Notes: generated by a model from the sequence alone, not told the origin. A stretch of DNA of 6,458 bases from CAZNVB01 sp964576265 (GCA_964576265.1 CAZNVB010000088.1:1-6458), one strand, 5' to 3'. Shown: positions 1-6,087, counted from the stretch's first letter. Translations and numbers: made by a program.

Positions 1-1596
1 AAAGAAAAAAGAAAGGAGGAGAAAAAGCCTTTCAAAAGGGGAGAGCGGCCGGAACCCATTTTGATTCAGCCGCCGCCCCGGCCGGAAAAACTCCTCTTTC
101 CCGAGCTCCAGGAAAAAGGTGACTACAATCTCCCGCCCTTCACTCTTCTCGACCCGGGAGCCCCTTCCGAACAAATCGACAAAGAAGAGCTCTTTGAAAA
201 AAAGACCCGGATCGAGGAAAAACTCAAGGAATTCCGGGTCGAAGGCGAGGTTAAAGAATACCACCCCGGCCCGGTCATTACGACCTATGAATTCTACCCC
301 AACCCAGGGATCAAGGTCAGCCAGGTGGCGAATCTCTCCGAAGACCTGTCGCTCGCCCTCGGGGCCGAGTCCGTCAGGATCCAGAGAATTCCTGGAAAGT
401 CGTCGCTCGGAGTCGAGATCCCGAACAACAAGAGAGAGATCATCAAGCTCCGGGACATTATCCAGTCGGAAAAGTTCATCAAGTCTCCCTCCAAGCTCAC
501 CTTCGCTCTCGGCAAAACGATTCACGGCGAAGTCTATGTGACGGACCTCTCGATCATGCCCCATCTGCTCATTGCCGGCGCGACCGGAACGGGAAAAAGC
601 GTCGCTCTCAACGCTCTCATTGCCAGCATCCTCTATAAAGCCAGCCCGGAAGAAGTCAAGATCATCCTCATCGATCCGAAGCGGCTCGAATTCACCCTTT
701 ACGACGGAATCCCTCATCTTCTCAGCCCGGTCATCAACGATCCGAAGAAGGCGGGCGGCATCCTGCTCGACGCCATCAAAAAAATGGAGGATCGCTACCA
801 CCGCCTCAGTGAGTTCAAGGTCAGGGACATCGCTCAGTACAATTATCAAATCCACAAGATTCTCAAGGAAAAAAAGGGGCAGCTGACCGAAGAAGAGCGC
901 AAGAAACTCAAGCCCCTGCCGTATATCGTCATCATCATCGACGAGCTGGCCGAACTGATGATGGTCGGCGCTCAGGAAGTCGAATACTGCATCGCCCGGC
1001 TGGCTCAGCTCGCCCGGGCCGTCGGCATCCACCTGGTCATGGCCACCCAGCGGCCCTCGATCGACGTCATCACCGGCACGATCAAGAACAACTTCTCCAG
1101 CCGGATCGCCTTCCGCGTTCCGTCGAAAGTCGATTCCCGGATCATTATCGACAGTTCGGGAGCGGAAAAGCTCCTCGGCCTCGGGGATATGCTCTTTATG
1201 CCGCCGAATTACCCCCGACTCATCCGCCTCCACTGCGCCTACATCTCGATCCCCGAAGTGACCCGCCTCGTCAATTTCGTCAAGGAGCAGCGAACCCCGG
1301 AATTCGACACCAAGCTGGTCAAATTCGTCAAAGCTCCCGCCGAGCAGGAATGGGAAGGATCGGAAGAGAAAGACGAGCTCTATGACGAAGCCGTCAAGCT
1401 CATCTTGGCCACCGGTCAGGCCTCGGCCTCGTGGCTTCAGCGAAAGCTCAAGCTCGGCTATGCGCGGGCGGCCCGGATCATCGACCAGATGGAACAGGAC
1501 GGCCTCCTCGGACCGTCCGAGGGAAGCAAGCCGCGCGAGATCCTGGTCGACGCTCAGTCCTATCTCGCCAAAAAAGAAAAAGCAAAGGAGCCCTGA
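1..1596 (+). CDS. ftsK: DNA translocase FtsK (5'-partial: linker, motor and gamma domains)
   Basis: Hexameric, ATP-driven double-stranded DNA pump of the FtsK/SpoIIIE family, which clears and resolves chromosome termini at the division septum. The frame is open to base 1. The first start-like codon, TTG at 61, has no ribosome binding site, and the codons before it continue a Lys/Glu-rich linker, so I treat the gene as truncated by the window edge with its membrane segments lying upstream. The alpha domain spans about 208-510. The motor carries Walker A GATGTGKS at 577-600, Walker B IIIDELAEL from 931 and the family signature ATQRPS at 1042-1059. A C-terminal winged-helix gamma domain (about 1372-1551) contains GYARAARIIDQME, the element that reads polar guide sequences (KOPS) in known homologues. 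Its presence argues for a full chromosome-segregation FtsK rather than a plasmid TraB/Tra-type pump. The end of the gene carries the ribosome binding site of the next gene. Confidence 0.96.
   Translation, partial: KEKRKEEKKPFKRGERPEPILIQPPPRPEKLLFPELQEKGDYNLPPFTLLDPGAPSEQIDKEELFEKKTRIEEKLKEFRVEGEVKEYHPGPVITTYEFYPNPGIKVSQVANLSEDLSLALGAESVRIQRIPGKSSLGVEIPNNKREIIKLRDIIQSEKFIKSPSKLTFALGKTIHGEVYVTDLSIMPHLLIAGATGTGKSVALNALIASILYKASPEEVKIILIDPKRLEFTLYDGIPHLLSPVINDPKKAGGILLDAIKKMEDRYHRLSEFKVRDIAQYNYQIHKILKEKKGQLTEEERKKLKPLPYIVIIIDELAELMMVGAQEVEYCIARLAQLARAVGIHLVMATQRPSIDVITGTIKNNFSSRIAFRVPSKVDSRIIIDSSGAEKLLGLGDMLFMPPNYPRLIRLHCAYISIPEVTRLVNFVKEQRTPEFDTKLVKFVKAPAEQEWEGSEEKDELYDEAVKLILATGQASASWLQRKLKLGYARAARIIDQMEQDGLLGPSEGSKPREILVDAQSYLAKKEKAKEP
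1584..1590 (+). promoter_or_regulatory. Ribosome binding site deciding the TTG start of the lutBA fusion
   Basis: AAAGGAG lies inside the last codons of ftsK, six bases before the TTG at 1597. No ATG, GTG or other TTG occurs in frame in the next ~25 codons, so this site is the main reason for choosing a TTG start. The TTG directly follows the ftsK TGA, which implies translational coupling. Confidence 0.75.
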
Positions 1597-3744
1597 TTGC
1601 TTTCCCGGCGGCGGAGGAGGAAAAACGTCCGGCGGGCTCTCGCCGACCTTAACCTGCGCCGGGCCCTCGACCGCGCCTCCCGCCTGCAGACGGAAAAGTT
1701 CGACCGCCTGACCGGGGAAATTCCCTGGGAGGAAGCGAAGAAGAAAGCCCGGGAGATCCGGGAAAAAAACGTCGCTCAACTTCCCCGACTGATTGAGCGA
1801 TTCAGCCGGGAGGCGGAAAAATCCGGGGCCTTCGTCCACCGGGTCGTAGAGCCGCGCGAAGCCCTCGAACTCGTCGTCCGAATCGCCCGCGAAAAAAAGG
1901 CCAAGCTCGTCGTCAAGTCGAAATCCATGGTCAGCGAGGAAATCGGGCTCAACCGTTTTCTCGAAGAGAAGGGTTTCGAGGTCATCGAGACGGACCTCGG
2001 CGAATGGATCATCCAGCTCGCCGGCGAACGTCCTTCCCATATCACCGCTCCGGCTCTCCACAAGACGAAAAAGGAAGTGGCGGAGCTCCTGACCCGCCGT
2101 CTCGGCCGGCCCGTGGCCGCGGAGGCGAAAGACATCGTCCGCGCGGCCCGGGAAGAGATGCGTCGGCATTTTCTCCGGGCCGACATCGGCATCACGGGCG
2201 CGAATTTCGCCGTCGCCGAATCCGGCACTCTGGTCATCGTCAGCAACGAAGGAAACGCCCGCCTGGTCAGCACTTTGCCGCCCGTTCATATCGCTCTGGT
2301 CACGGCAGAGAAATTCGTCGAGACGCTGGAGGAAGCGACGACTCTCATCAAGGTCCTGACGGCGGCGTCGGCGGGACGGAAGCTGACGTCCTACGTCTCC
2401 TTCATCACCGGTCCGAGCTCGACCACGGACATCGAGAAAGAGCTCATCACCGGCGTCCACGGCCCGGGCGAGCTCCACATCATCATTCTCGACAACGGCC
2501 GGCTGGCCCTGAGCGAGAGCGAGGATTTCCACGAAATCCTCTACTGCCTGAAATGCGGCGGCTGCATGTTCGTCTGCCCGGTTTTCCGGTCGGTCGGAGG
2601 ACATGTCTTCGGCGGACCGGTCTATCCGGGAGGGATCGGCACGCTCCTCACGGCGATGACCGATTCGGTCGAAGAAGCGGCGCCCATCCTTTCCTTCTGC
2701 GCCGACTGCAAGAAGTGCGAGACGTTTTGCCCGGTCGGGATCCCGACCGGCGAGCTTCTCGTCAAGATCAAAGCCGCTCGAGGACCGACCGCGGCGGAAA
2801 AAGCCCTGTCTTCTCTTTTCCGGAAAAAAAAGGCGCTCGAGGCCGGCGCCCGATTCGTCGCCCGAATTCAGGGCCTGTGGCGGAAGAACGACCACTTCCG
2901 GGCCCTGCCGGTCATCGGATGGAAAGGAAGAAGGCTTCCCCTTCTCAAACCGAGGAAGGCCGGGATCGCCGTCCGCGGAGGCGACCGCAAGGCCTACCTT
3001 TTCGAGGGGTGCATGGCCAGACTCTTCTTCCCTGAAGTCCGACGGGCCGCTTGCCGAGTGCTCGGCCGGATCGGCTATACGGTCGCTGCGCCCGAAAGCC
3101 AGGTCTGCTGCGGCGCTCCGAGCCTTCATCTCGGCGACGAAGAGGCCGTCCGTGATCTGGCCGCCAGGAATCTCCGGTCTTTTGAGGAAGAAAATCCGGA
3201 TGTCATCGTCACCGTCTGTCCGACAGGTTATCGCCTCCTGAAGCATCATTATCCCGGGCTGGACGCCCGGGCGATTCGCTGGAGCGAACGCGTCGTCGAC
3301 TTCACCTCGCTCATCGTTTCCTCCGGCAAAATCCCGCTCCGGGCGGGCTCTGCCCCGACGGGCCCGATCTATTACCATTCCCCGTGCCATTCCCTCTGCC
3401 AGCCGGAGCTCGCCGAAAAGCCGAAAGAGCTCCTCGAGCGTCTGGGAATCGGAATCGCCAAGACGGCCGGACGGTCCTCCTGCTGCGGCTTCGGCGGCGT
3501 GTTTTCTTTTCGTCAGCCCGATATTTCCGCCCGCCTGTGGGAGGAAAAAAAGGCGGAGATCGTCGAAAGCGGCGCCTCCCTGGTGGCGACGGACTGCCCC
3601 GGTTGTCTTTTTCAAATCCGCTCGGAATTCGCCGAAGACAAAAGCCCGGTCCGCTCCCTCCATATCGCGGAGCTCCTCGACGAGCTCATCAGTCAGGAAA
3701 AACGGACGACGGAGGAGGCCGGCCTTTCAGATTGCGGTTCTTGA
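1597..3744 (+). CDS. lutB: LutB-LutA fusion: LUD domain, two 4Fe-4S motifs and two CCG domains (lactate utilisation iron-sulfur protein)
   Basis: Predicted cytoplasmic iron-sulfur subunit of a LutABC/LldEFG-type L-lactate oxidation complex (lactate to pyruvate). Residues ~1-300 match LutB/YkgF, with VVKSKSMVSEEIG, the ADIGITGANFAVAESGT block (D196 onward) and SNEGNARLVSTLP of the LUD domain. Two 4Fe-4S motifs follow: C317, C320, C323, C327-Pro and C368, C371, C374, C378-Pro. From about residue 465 the protein matches LutA/YkgE: CCG domain 1 has C472, C504-C505-G and C541, and CCG domain 2 has C597, C601, C629-C630-G and C667-P-G-C670. LutB alone is about 475 residues and LutA about 240, so 715 residues is a head-to-tail fusion in the order B then A. 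All expected cysteines look present. The TTG start is supported by AAAGGAG six bases upstream. No lutC, permease or regulator is in the window. A GlpC/HdrD-like electron-transfer role for another 2-hydroxy acid remains possible. Confidence 0.9.
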   Translation: MLSRRRRRKNVRRALADLNLRRALDRASRLQTEKFDRLTGEIPWEEAKKKAREIREKNVAQLPRLIERFSREAEKSGAFVHRVVEPREALELVVRIAREKKAKLVVKSKSMVSEEIGLNRFLEEKGFEVIETDLGEWIIQLAGERPSHITAPALHKTKKEVAELLTRRLGRPVAAEAKDIVRAAREEMRRHFLRADIGITGANFAVAESGTLVIVSNEGNARLVSTLPPVHIALVTAEKFVETLEEATTLIKVLTAASAGRKLTSYVSFITGPSSTTDIEKELITGVHGPGELHIIILDNGRLALSESEDFHEILYCLKCGGCMFVCPVFRSVGGHVFGGPVYPGGIGTLLTAMTDSVEEAAPILSFCADCKKCETFCPVGIPTGELLVKIKAARGPTAAEKALSSLFRKKKALEAGARFVARIQGLWRKNDHFRALPVIGWKGRRLPLLKPRKAGIAVRGGDRKAYLFEGCMARLFFPEVRRAACRVLGRIGYTVAAPESQVCCGAPSLHLGDEEAVRDLAARNLRSFEEENPDVIVTVCPTGYRLLKHHYPGLDARAIRWSERVVDFTSLIVSSGKIPLRAGSAPTGPIYYHSPCHSLCQPELAEKPKELLERLGIGIAKTAGRSSCCGFGGVFSFRQPDISARLWEEKKAEIVESGASLVATDCPGCLFQIRSEFAEDKSPVRSLHIAELLDELISQEKRTTEEAGLSDCGS

Positions 3745-3766
3745 GCCGAGCCGGGGCGGGGCAATC
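3730..3766. other. Inverted repeat spanning both convergent stop codons (not a typical terminator)
   Basis: GATTGC at 3730-3735 is exactly complementary to GCAATC at 3761-3766. The loop contains a smaller GGTT/AGCC hairpin (3736-3747, with one G-U pair). The structure covers the lutBA stop and most of the convergent HD-GYP stop. Neither strand has a T-tract after it, so it is not a standard intrinsic terminator. It could still block read-through or protect the 3' ends. The six-base outer stem is short enough to be chance. Confidence 0.3.
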
Positions 3767-4709
3767 AGTGAACCGAGGGAAGTCGAAGCCTAAGAAGCGT
3801 TTCCGTCTTCGCCTGGATCCATTTCGCGTCGGGGATGGAGAGGAAAACCTCGACCAGGCCGGGATCGAACTGGCTGCCGCTATTTCTCTCGATTTCGCTC
3901 CGGGCATCCTCGAAGCCCCGCCCCTTCCTGTAGGGGCGGTCGGAGGTGATCGCGTCGAGCGTATCGGCCAGGGAAAAGAGCCTCGCTTCGAGCGGAATCT
4001 GGTCGCCGTTTAAGCCGTAGGGATAGCCGTTGCCGTCGTAGTGCTCATGATGATAAAGGACGATCTGGCCGGCGTTGCGAAGAAAGGAAAAATCCTCAAT
4101 CAGCTTATATCCCAGCAGAGGATGATCCTTGATGATCTCCCGCTCGATCAGGGTCAGGGGACCTCTCTTCCGCAAGATGGATTCGGGAATCCCGATTTTG
4201 CCGATATCGTGAAGCAGCGCCCCTCTCTCGATATCGGCCAGGGTCTTTTTGTCCTCGATCCCCAGCTCTCGGCTCAGAATAAGGGTGTAGGCGGCCACGA
4301 ATTGAGAATGACCGACCGTTTCTTCGTTGTCGTCGGTCGTGGCGATGAAATCGATCAGGTTCGAGTTGAAGAAAATCTCTCTTTCCGCCGCGTCTTCTTC
4401 GCTGAGCTCATCTCGCCCGCGGAAAATCTGCTCATACCAGAAGCGGAGATCCTTCATCGCTTCTCTGGCCAGGACGATTTTCTGCGCTCTCGCCGCCCCT
4501 TCGGCGCGAAGAGCCTCGCTCCAGCCGCTCCGGGACAATCCGGGGAAGCGATTGCCGCCGTTAAGGGGAAACAGATAATCGAACTCGGCCCGGCTCATGA
4601 GGTTCAGAAAGGACGTCCGCTGTCCCGACCGGTCTTCGATCACCAGCAGGCGTTCTTTTTCGGACCCGGACGAGGCCTGGCGTCTCTTTAGCTCATCGGG
4701 CGGAATCAT
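3765..4709 (-). CDS. HD-GYP domain protein, probable cyclic-di-GMP phosphodiesterase
   Basis: Predicted metal-dependent hydrolase of cyclic di-GMP (314 residues from the chosen start). The C-terminal ~190 residues form an HD-GYP domain: a first histidine in GHSQFV (H134), the HD pair in LLHDIGKIGIP (H167, D168), DHP (H196), HHEHYDGNGYPYGL (220-233) with the GYP signature, and LADTLDA (D249). All usual metal ligands appear present, so it should be active. Residues 1-110 are polar, partly helical, have no membrane segment and match no receiver, PAS or GAF domain I recognise. ATG at 4709 is chosen because GAGG sits six bases upstream. In-frame ATGs at 4721 and 4793 exist, the latter with AGGGG directly against it, too close to be a good site. 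The gene converges on lutBA with 20 bp between stops and diverges from the sigma factor gene, so the two may share control sequences. Regulation through its N-terminus is inference. Confidence 0.9.
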   Translation of the reverse strand: MIPPDELKRRQASSGSEKERLLVIEDRSGQRTSFLNLMSRAEFDYLFPLNGGNRFPGLSRSGWSEALRAEGAARAQKIVLAREAMKDLRFWYEQIFRGRDELSEEDAAEREIFFNSNLIDFIATTDDNEETVGHSQFVAAYTLILSRELGIEDKKTLADIERGALLHDIGKIGIPESILRKRGPLTLIEREIIKDHPLLGYKLIEDFSFLRNAGQIVLYHHEHYDGNGYPYGLNGDQIPLEARLFSLADTLDAITSDRPYRKGRGFEDARSEIERNSGSQFDPGLVEVFLSIPDAKWIQAKTETLLRLRLPSVH

Positions 4710-4715
4710 GATCGA

Positions 4716-4719
4716 CCTC
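4716..4719 (-). promoter_or_regulatory. Ribosome binding site supporting the ATG at 4709 of the HD-GYP gene
   Basis: On the minus strand GAGG is followed by six bases and then ATG at 4709. The two alternative in-frame ATGs upstream lack a correctly spaced site. This site overlaps the alternative ATG at 4721-4719. Confidence 0.55.
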
Positions 4720-4731
4720 ATTTTCGACTCG

Positions 4732-4765
4732 CAATTCTTTAGTCGGCCGAAGGCGGGCCGAATTG
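4732..4765 (-). other. Possible leader hairpin upstream of the HD-GYP gene
   Basis: Minus-strand CAATTC (4765-4760) is exactly complementary to GAATTG (4737-4732). An inner GGCC/GGCC stem follows directly on the 5' arm (4759-4756 with 4748-4745), leaving a bulge of seven bases on the 3' side. It lies about 12 bases before the GAGG site, so it could influence translation or be a protein-binding site. It does not resemble a cyclic-di-GMP riboswitch that I know. Confidence 0.3.
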
Positions 4766-4828
4766 AAAAATATTTCTCCCTCACCCCGGCCATCCCCTTT
4801 TAGGGGGAGTTCAGGCGTTGAAGTCCAC

Positions 4829-4849
4829 CCTTGTCAAGGCGGGGACCCC
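4829..4849. promoter_or_regulatory. Two adjacent palindromes over the -35 box and spacer (candidate operator)
   Basis: CCTTGTCAAGG (4829-4839) is a perfect 11-bp palindrome centred on the -35 box. GGGGACCCC (4841-4849) is a perfect 9-bp palindrome in the promoter spacer. Because the first is symmetrical, its minus strand contains a consensus TTGACA (4837-4832) facing the HD-GYP gene, but only a poor -10 candidate (TGAACT, 18 bp away) follows. A dimeric repressor binding here would block the sigma promoter. No regulator gene is identified. Confidence 0.35.
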
Positions 4850-4859
4850 ACCTTATAAT
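4831..4859 (+). promoter_or_regulatory. Sigma70-type promoter of the sigma / anti-sigma operon
   Basis: TTGTCA (4831-4836, five of six consensus positions) and TATAAT (4854-4859, perfect) are separated by exactly 17 bp. Transcription would start near 4866-4867, at or one base before the GTG start codon of the sigma factor gene. The promoter is of the housekeeping type rather than an ECF type, which suggests that basal expression of the sigma factor does not depend on itself. Confidence 0.75.
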
Positions 4860-4866
4860 TATTTTA

Positions 4867-5367
4867 GTGGAACAGAAAGCGAGCGCCGTCGACCTCGACG
4901 AAATCGTCCTCAGGTACCGGCCTGTCGTCTCCTTCAAAGTCAAGAAATCCCTGGGCAGCCAGACCCCCGACTGGGAGGACGTGGTCAACGAAATCATCAC
5001 CCAGGTCATCGAAAAGGTTCAGAACGGCGAATTCAGGGGGGAATCGTCGATCGGGACCTTCATCTACACGATCACCAGCCGACGGATCATCGATTTCATC
5101 AGGCAAAAAACGCGGGTTTTGAAAGAGGCGCCCGAGCCGGCACCATGGCCCGACCCCTGCGAGGACGCCGAGGCCAGGGAGCGGTCGCGAATCCTGGCCG
5201 AAGCGATCAAGCGACTCAAGCCGAAGTTCAAAGAGGTTCTGGAACTTTATTATTATCAAGAGCTTAGCAGGAATGAGGTGGCGGAAAGGTTGGGGATCTC
5301 GCCCCGCCGCGTCAGCGAGCGGATCAACTATGCCCAGAAACTGCTCCGCAAAATGATAAAAAAATGA
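4867..5367 (+). CDS. ECF-type RNA polymerase sigma factor (sigma-70 family)
   Basis: Predicted 166-residue alternative sigma factor made only of regions 2 and 4, the layout of extracytoplasmic-function sigma factors. Region 2 covers about residues 10-83 (LDEIVLRYRP, then WEDVVNEI, then SIGTFIYTITSRRIIDFIR, the -10 recognition and melting part). A short acidic/proline-rich linker follows (about 84-105). Region 4 covers 108-165, with a helix-turn-helix in LSRNEVAERLGISPRRVSER that would contact the -35 element. GTG at 4867 is chosen because it keeps the whole of region 2. The next in-frame start, GTG at 4981, would cut into it, while a start at the TTG at 4831 would lie inside the promoter. There is no Shine-Dalgarno before the GTG, and the predicted transcript begins at about that base, so translation is probably leaderless. 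The anti-sigma gene lies 66 bp downstream and presumably holds this factor inactive. Target genes cannot be read from the sequence. Confidence 0.9.
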   Translation: MEQKASAVDLDEIVLRYRPVVSFKVKKSLGSQTPDWEDVVNEIITQVIEKVQNGEFRGESSIGTFIYTITSRRIIDFIRQKTRVLKEAPEPAPWPDPCEDAEARERSRILAEAIKRLKPKFKEVLELYYYQELSRNEVAERLGISPRRVSERINYAQKLLRKMIKK

Positions 5368-5387
5368 CGATTTTCCATTTTTGGCCC

Positions 5388-5419
5388 CTCCCGCCGACTA
5401 AATTGGTTGAAACCGGGAG
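5388..5419 (+). other. Possible hairpin next to the anti-sigma ribosome binding site
   Basis: CTCCCG (5388-5393) is exactly complementary to CGGGAG (5414-5419), with a 20-base loop that itself contains GGTT-GA-AACC. The 3' arm ends one base before the ribosome binding site at 5421. The fold could tune how much anti-sigma factor is made relative to sigma. Six base pairs with a large loop is weak evidence. Confidence 0.25.
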
Positions 5420-5420
5420 A

Positions 5421-5428
5421 AAGGTGAT
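5421..5428 (+). promoter_or_regulatory. Strong ribosome binding site of the anti-sigma gene
   Basis: AAGGTGAT matches an extended anti-Shine-Dalgarno complement (GGAGGTGAT) and lies five bases before ATG at 5434. It contrasts with the sigma gene, which has no such site. Confidence 0.7.
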
Positions 5429-5433
5429 CCGAC

Positions 5434-6087
5434 ATGAAAAAATGTCCGTTTGAAAGCCAGATCGACGATTACCTCCTCAATAGATTGGAAGGGGGGGACA
5501 AGGAGGCCTTCGAAGAGCACTACTTCAACTGTCAGCGTTGCTTCCGCCTGATGGAAGAGCGGAACGAGCTCATTTCAGCGGTGAAAACTCGCGGGGCCTG
5601 GATTTTCGAACCCGAGCCCGACGCCGAGAAGAAGGTTCTTCTGCCCACATTCGAAAAGGTCTTCTCCTATTTTACGCCCCGGCAATGGGCGACCGTCGCC
5701 GTCGCCGCCGCCGTTCTTCTGGTCGCCGTCTTCGGCGTTTTGCCCAGATTTAAAGGCGCTCCTCCACAGTTTGTCCTCAGCGAGAGCGAGGTCGTCCGGG
5801 GCGCGTCCCTGACCCTGATGTCTCCGGTCATCGACACCGCGGTGGCGCCGGCCTATTTTGAATGGAAATCGCTCGGCGAGGATGTCGAATACAAGCTTTC
5901 CCTTTACAATTCCGGCCTTATCTGGACGGCGACGACCCGGGAAAACAGAATCTCCATTCCAGAGGAAATCCGCGCCAATATGACCGCCGGCCAGAAATTC
6001 GCCTGGCAGGTCCGGGCCTATTCCTCGCGCGGAACCCTCATCGCCGTCTCCAGCCGGGTCGAGTTCCAGATCAAACCGGCCGAATAA
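5434..6087 (+). CDS. Membrane-bound zinc-finger anti-sigma factor with Fn3-like periplasmic domain
   Basis: Predicted 217-residue partner that binds and inhibits the sigma factor encoded just upstream. The N-terminal ~50 residues form a zinc-binding anti-sigma (ZAS, zf-HC2-like) domain with the H29-x3-C33-x2-C36 motif. C4 lies 25 residues before H29, close to the spacing of the fourth zinc ligand in Streptomyces RsrA (C11 to H37), so it is probably the fourth ligand. A linker leads to a single hydrophobic segment at about 85-103, giving a cytoplasmic N-terminus and an exported C-terminus. Residues ~110-217 show an alternating beta pattern (FEWKSLGEDVEYKLSLYNSG, then FAWQVRAYSSRGTLIAVSS) typical of Fn3/Ig-like folds and are the likely signal-sensing or protease-accessible part. 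ATG at 5434 has a strong ribosome binding site. Its TAA stop directly abuts the stop codon of the convergent ricT gene. The function assignment rests on the motif plus position after the sigma gene. Confidence 0.88.
   Translation: MKKCPFESQIDDYLLNRLEGGDKEAFEEHYFNCQRCFRLMEERNELISAVKTRGAWIFEPEPDAEKKVLLPTFEKVFSYFTPRQWATVAVAAAVLLVAVFGVLPRFKGAPPQFVLSESEVVRGASLTLMSPVIDTAVAPAYFEWKSLGEDVEYKLSLYNSGLIWTATTRENRISIPEEIRANMTAGQKFAWQVRAYSSRGTLIAVSSRVEFQIKPAE

Noticed and set aside
61..63. TTG at 61 as the real start of ftsK
   Set aside because: No ribosome binding site at proper distance, the frame is open to base 1, and FtsK normally has membrane segments and a charged linker before the motor. The gene is better read as cut by the window.
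1966..1973. GAGAAGGG, identical to a SpoIIIE recognition sequence of Bacillus
   Set aside because: A single 8-base match inside lutBA coding sequence, in a different organism, is compatible with chance. Genome-wide strand bias would be needed.
2004..3035. Long + strand open frame (343 codons) inside the lutBA fusion
   Set aside because: Its product is Arg/Pro/His-rich with no recognisable domain, as expected for an out-of-frame reading of GC-rich coding DNA. The overlapping frame has complete LutB/LutA motifs.
4041..4691. + strand open frame of 216 codons antisense to the HD-GYP gene
   Set aside because: The minus strand has the full HD-GYP signature. The + strand frame has no domain and no convincing ribosome binding site.
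4794..4806. CCCCT-TTT-AGGGG as an intrinsic terminator
   Set aside because: The 5-bp stem has no following T-tract on either strand and lies between divergent genes, where no terminator is expected.
4832..4837. Minus-strand TTGACA as a firm promoter of the HD-GYP gene
   Set aside because: The hexamer is perfect, but the best -10 candidates 16-18 bp away match poorly. It also follows automatically from the palindrome over the opposite promoter, so it is mentioned only as a possibility.
5358..5367. A7 run in slippery phase just before the sigma factor stop codon (possible -1 frameshift)
   Set aside because: The -1 frame does not join the anti-sigma frame, the nearest hairpin begins more than 20 bases downstream, and the added tail would have no recognisable content.
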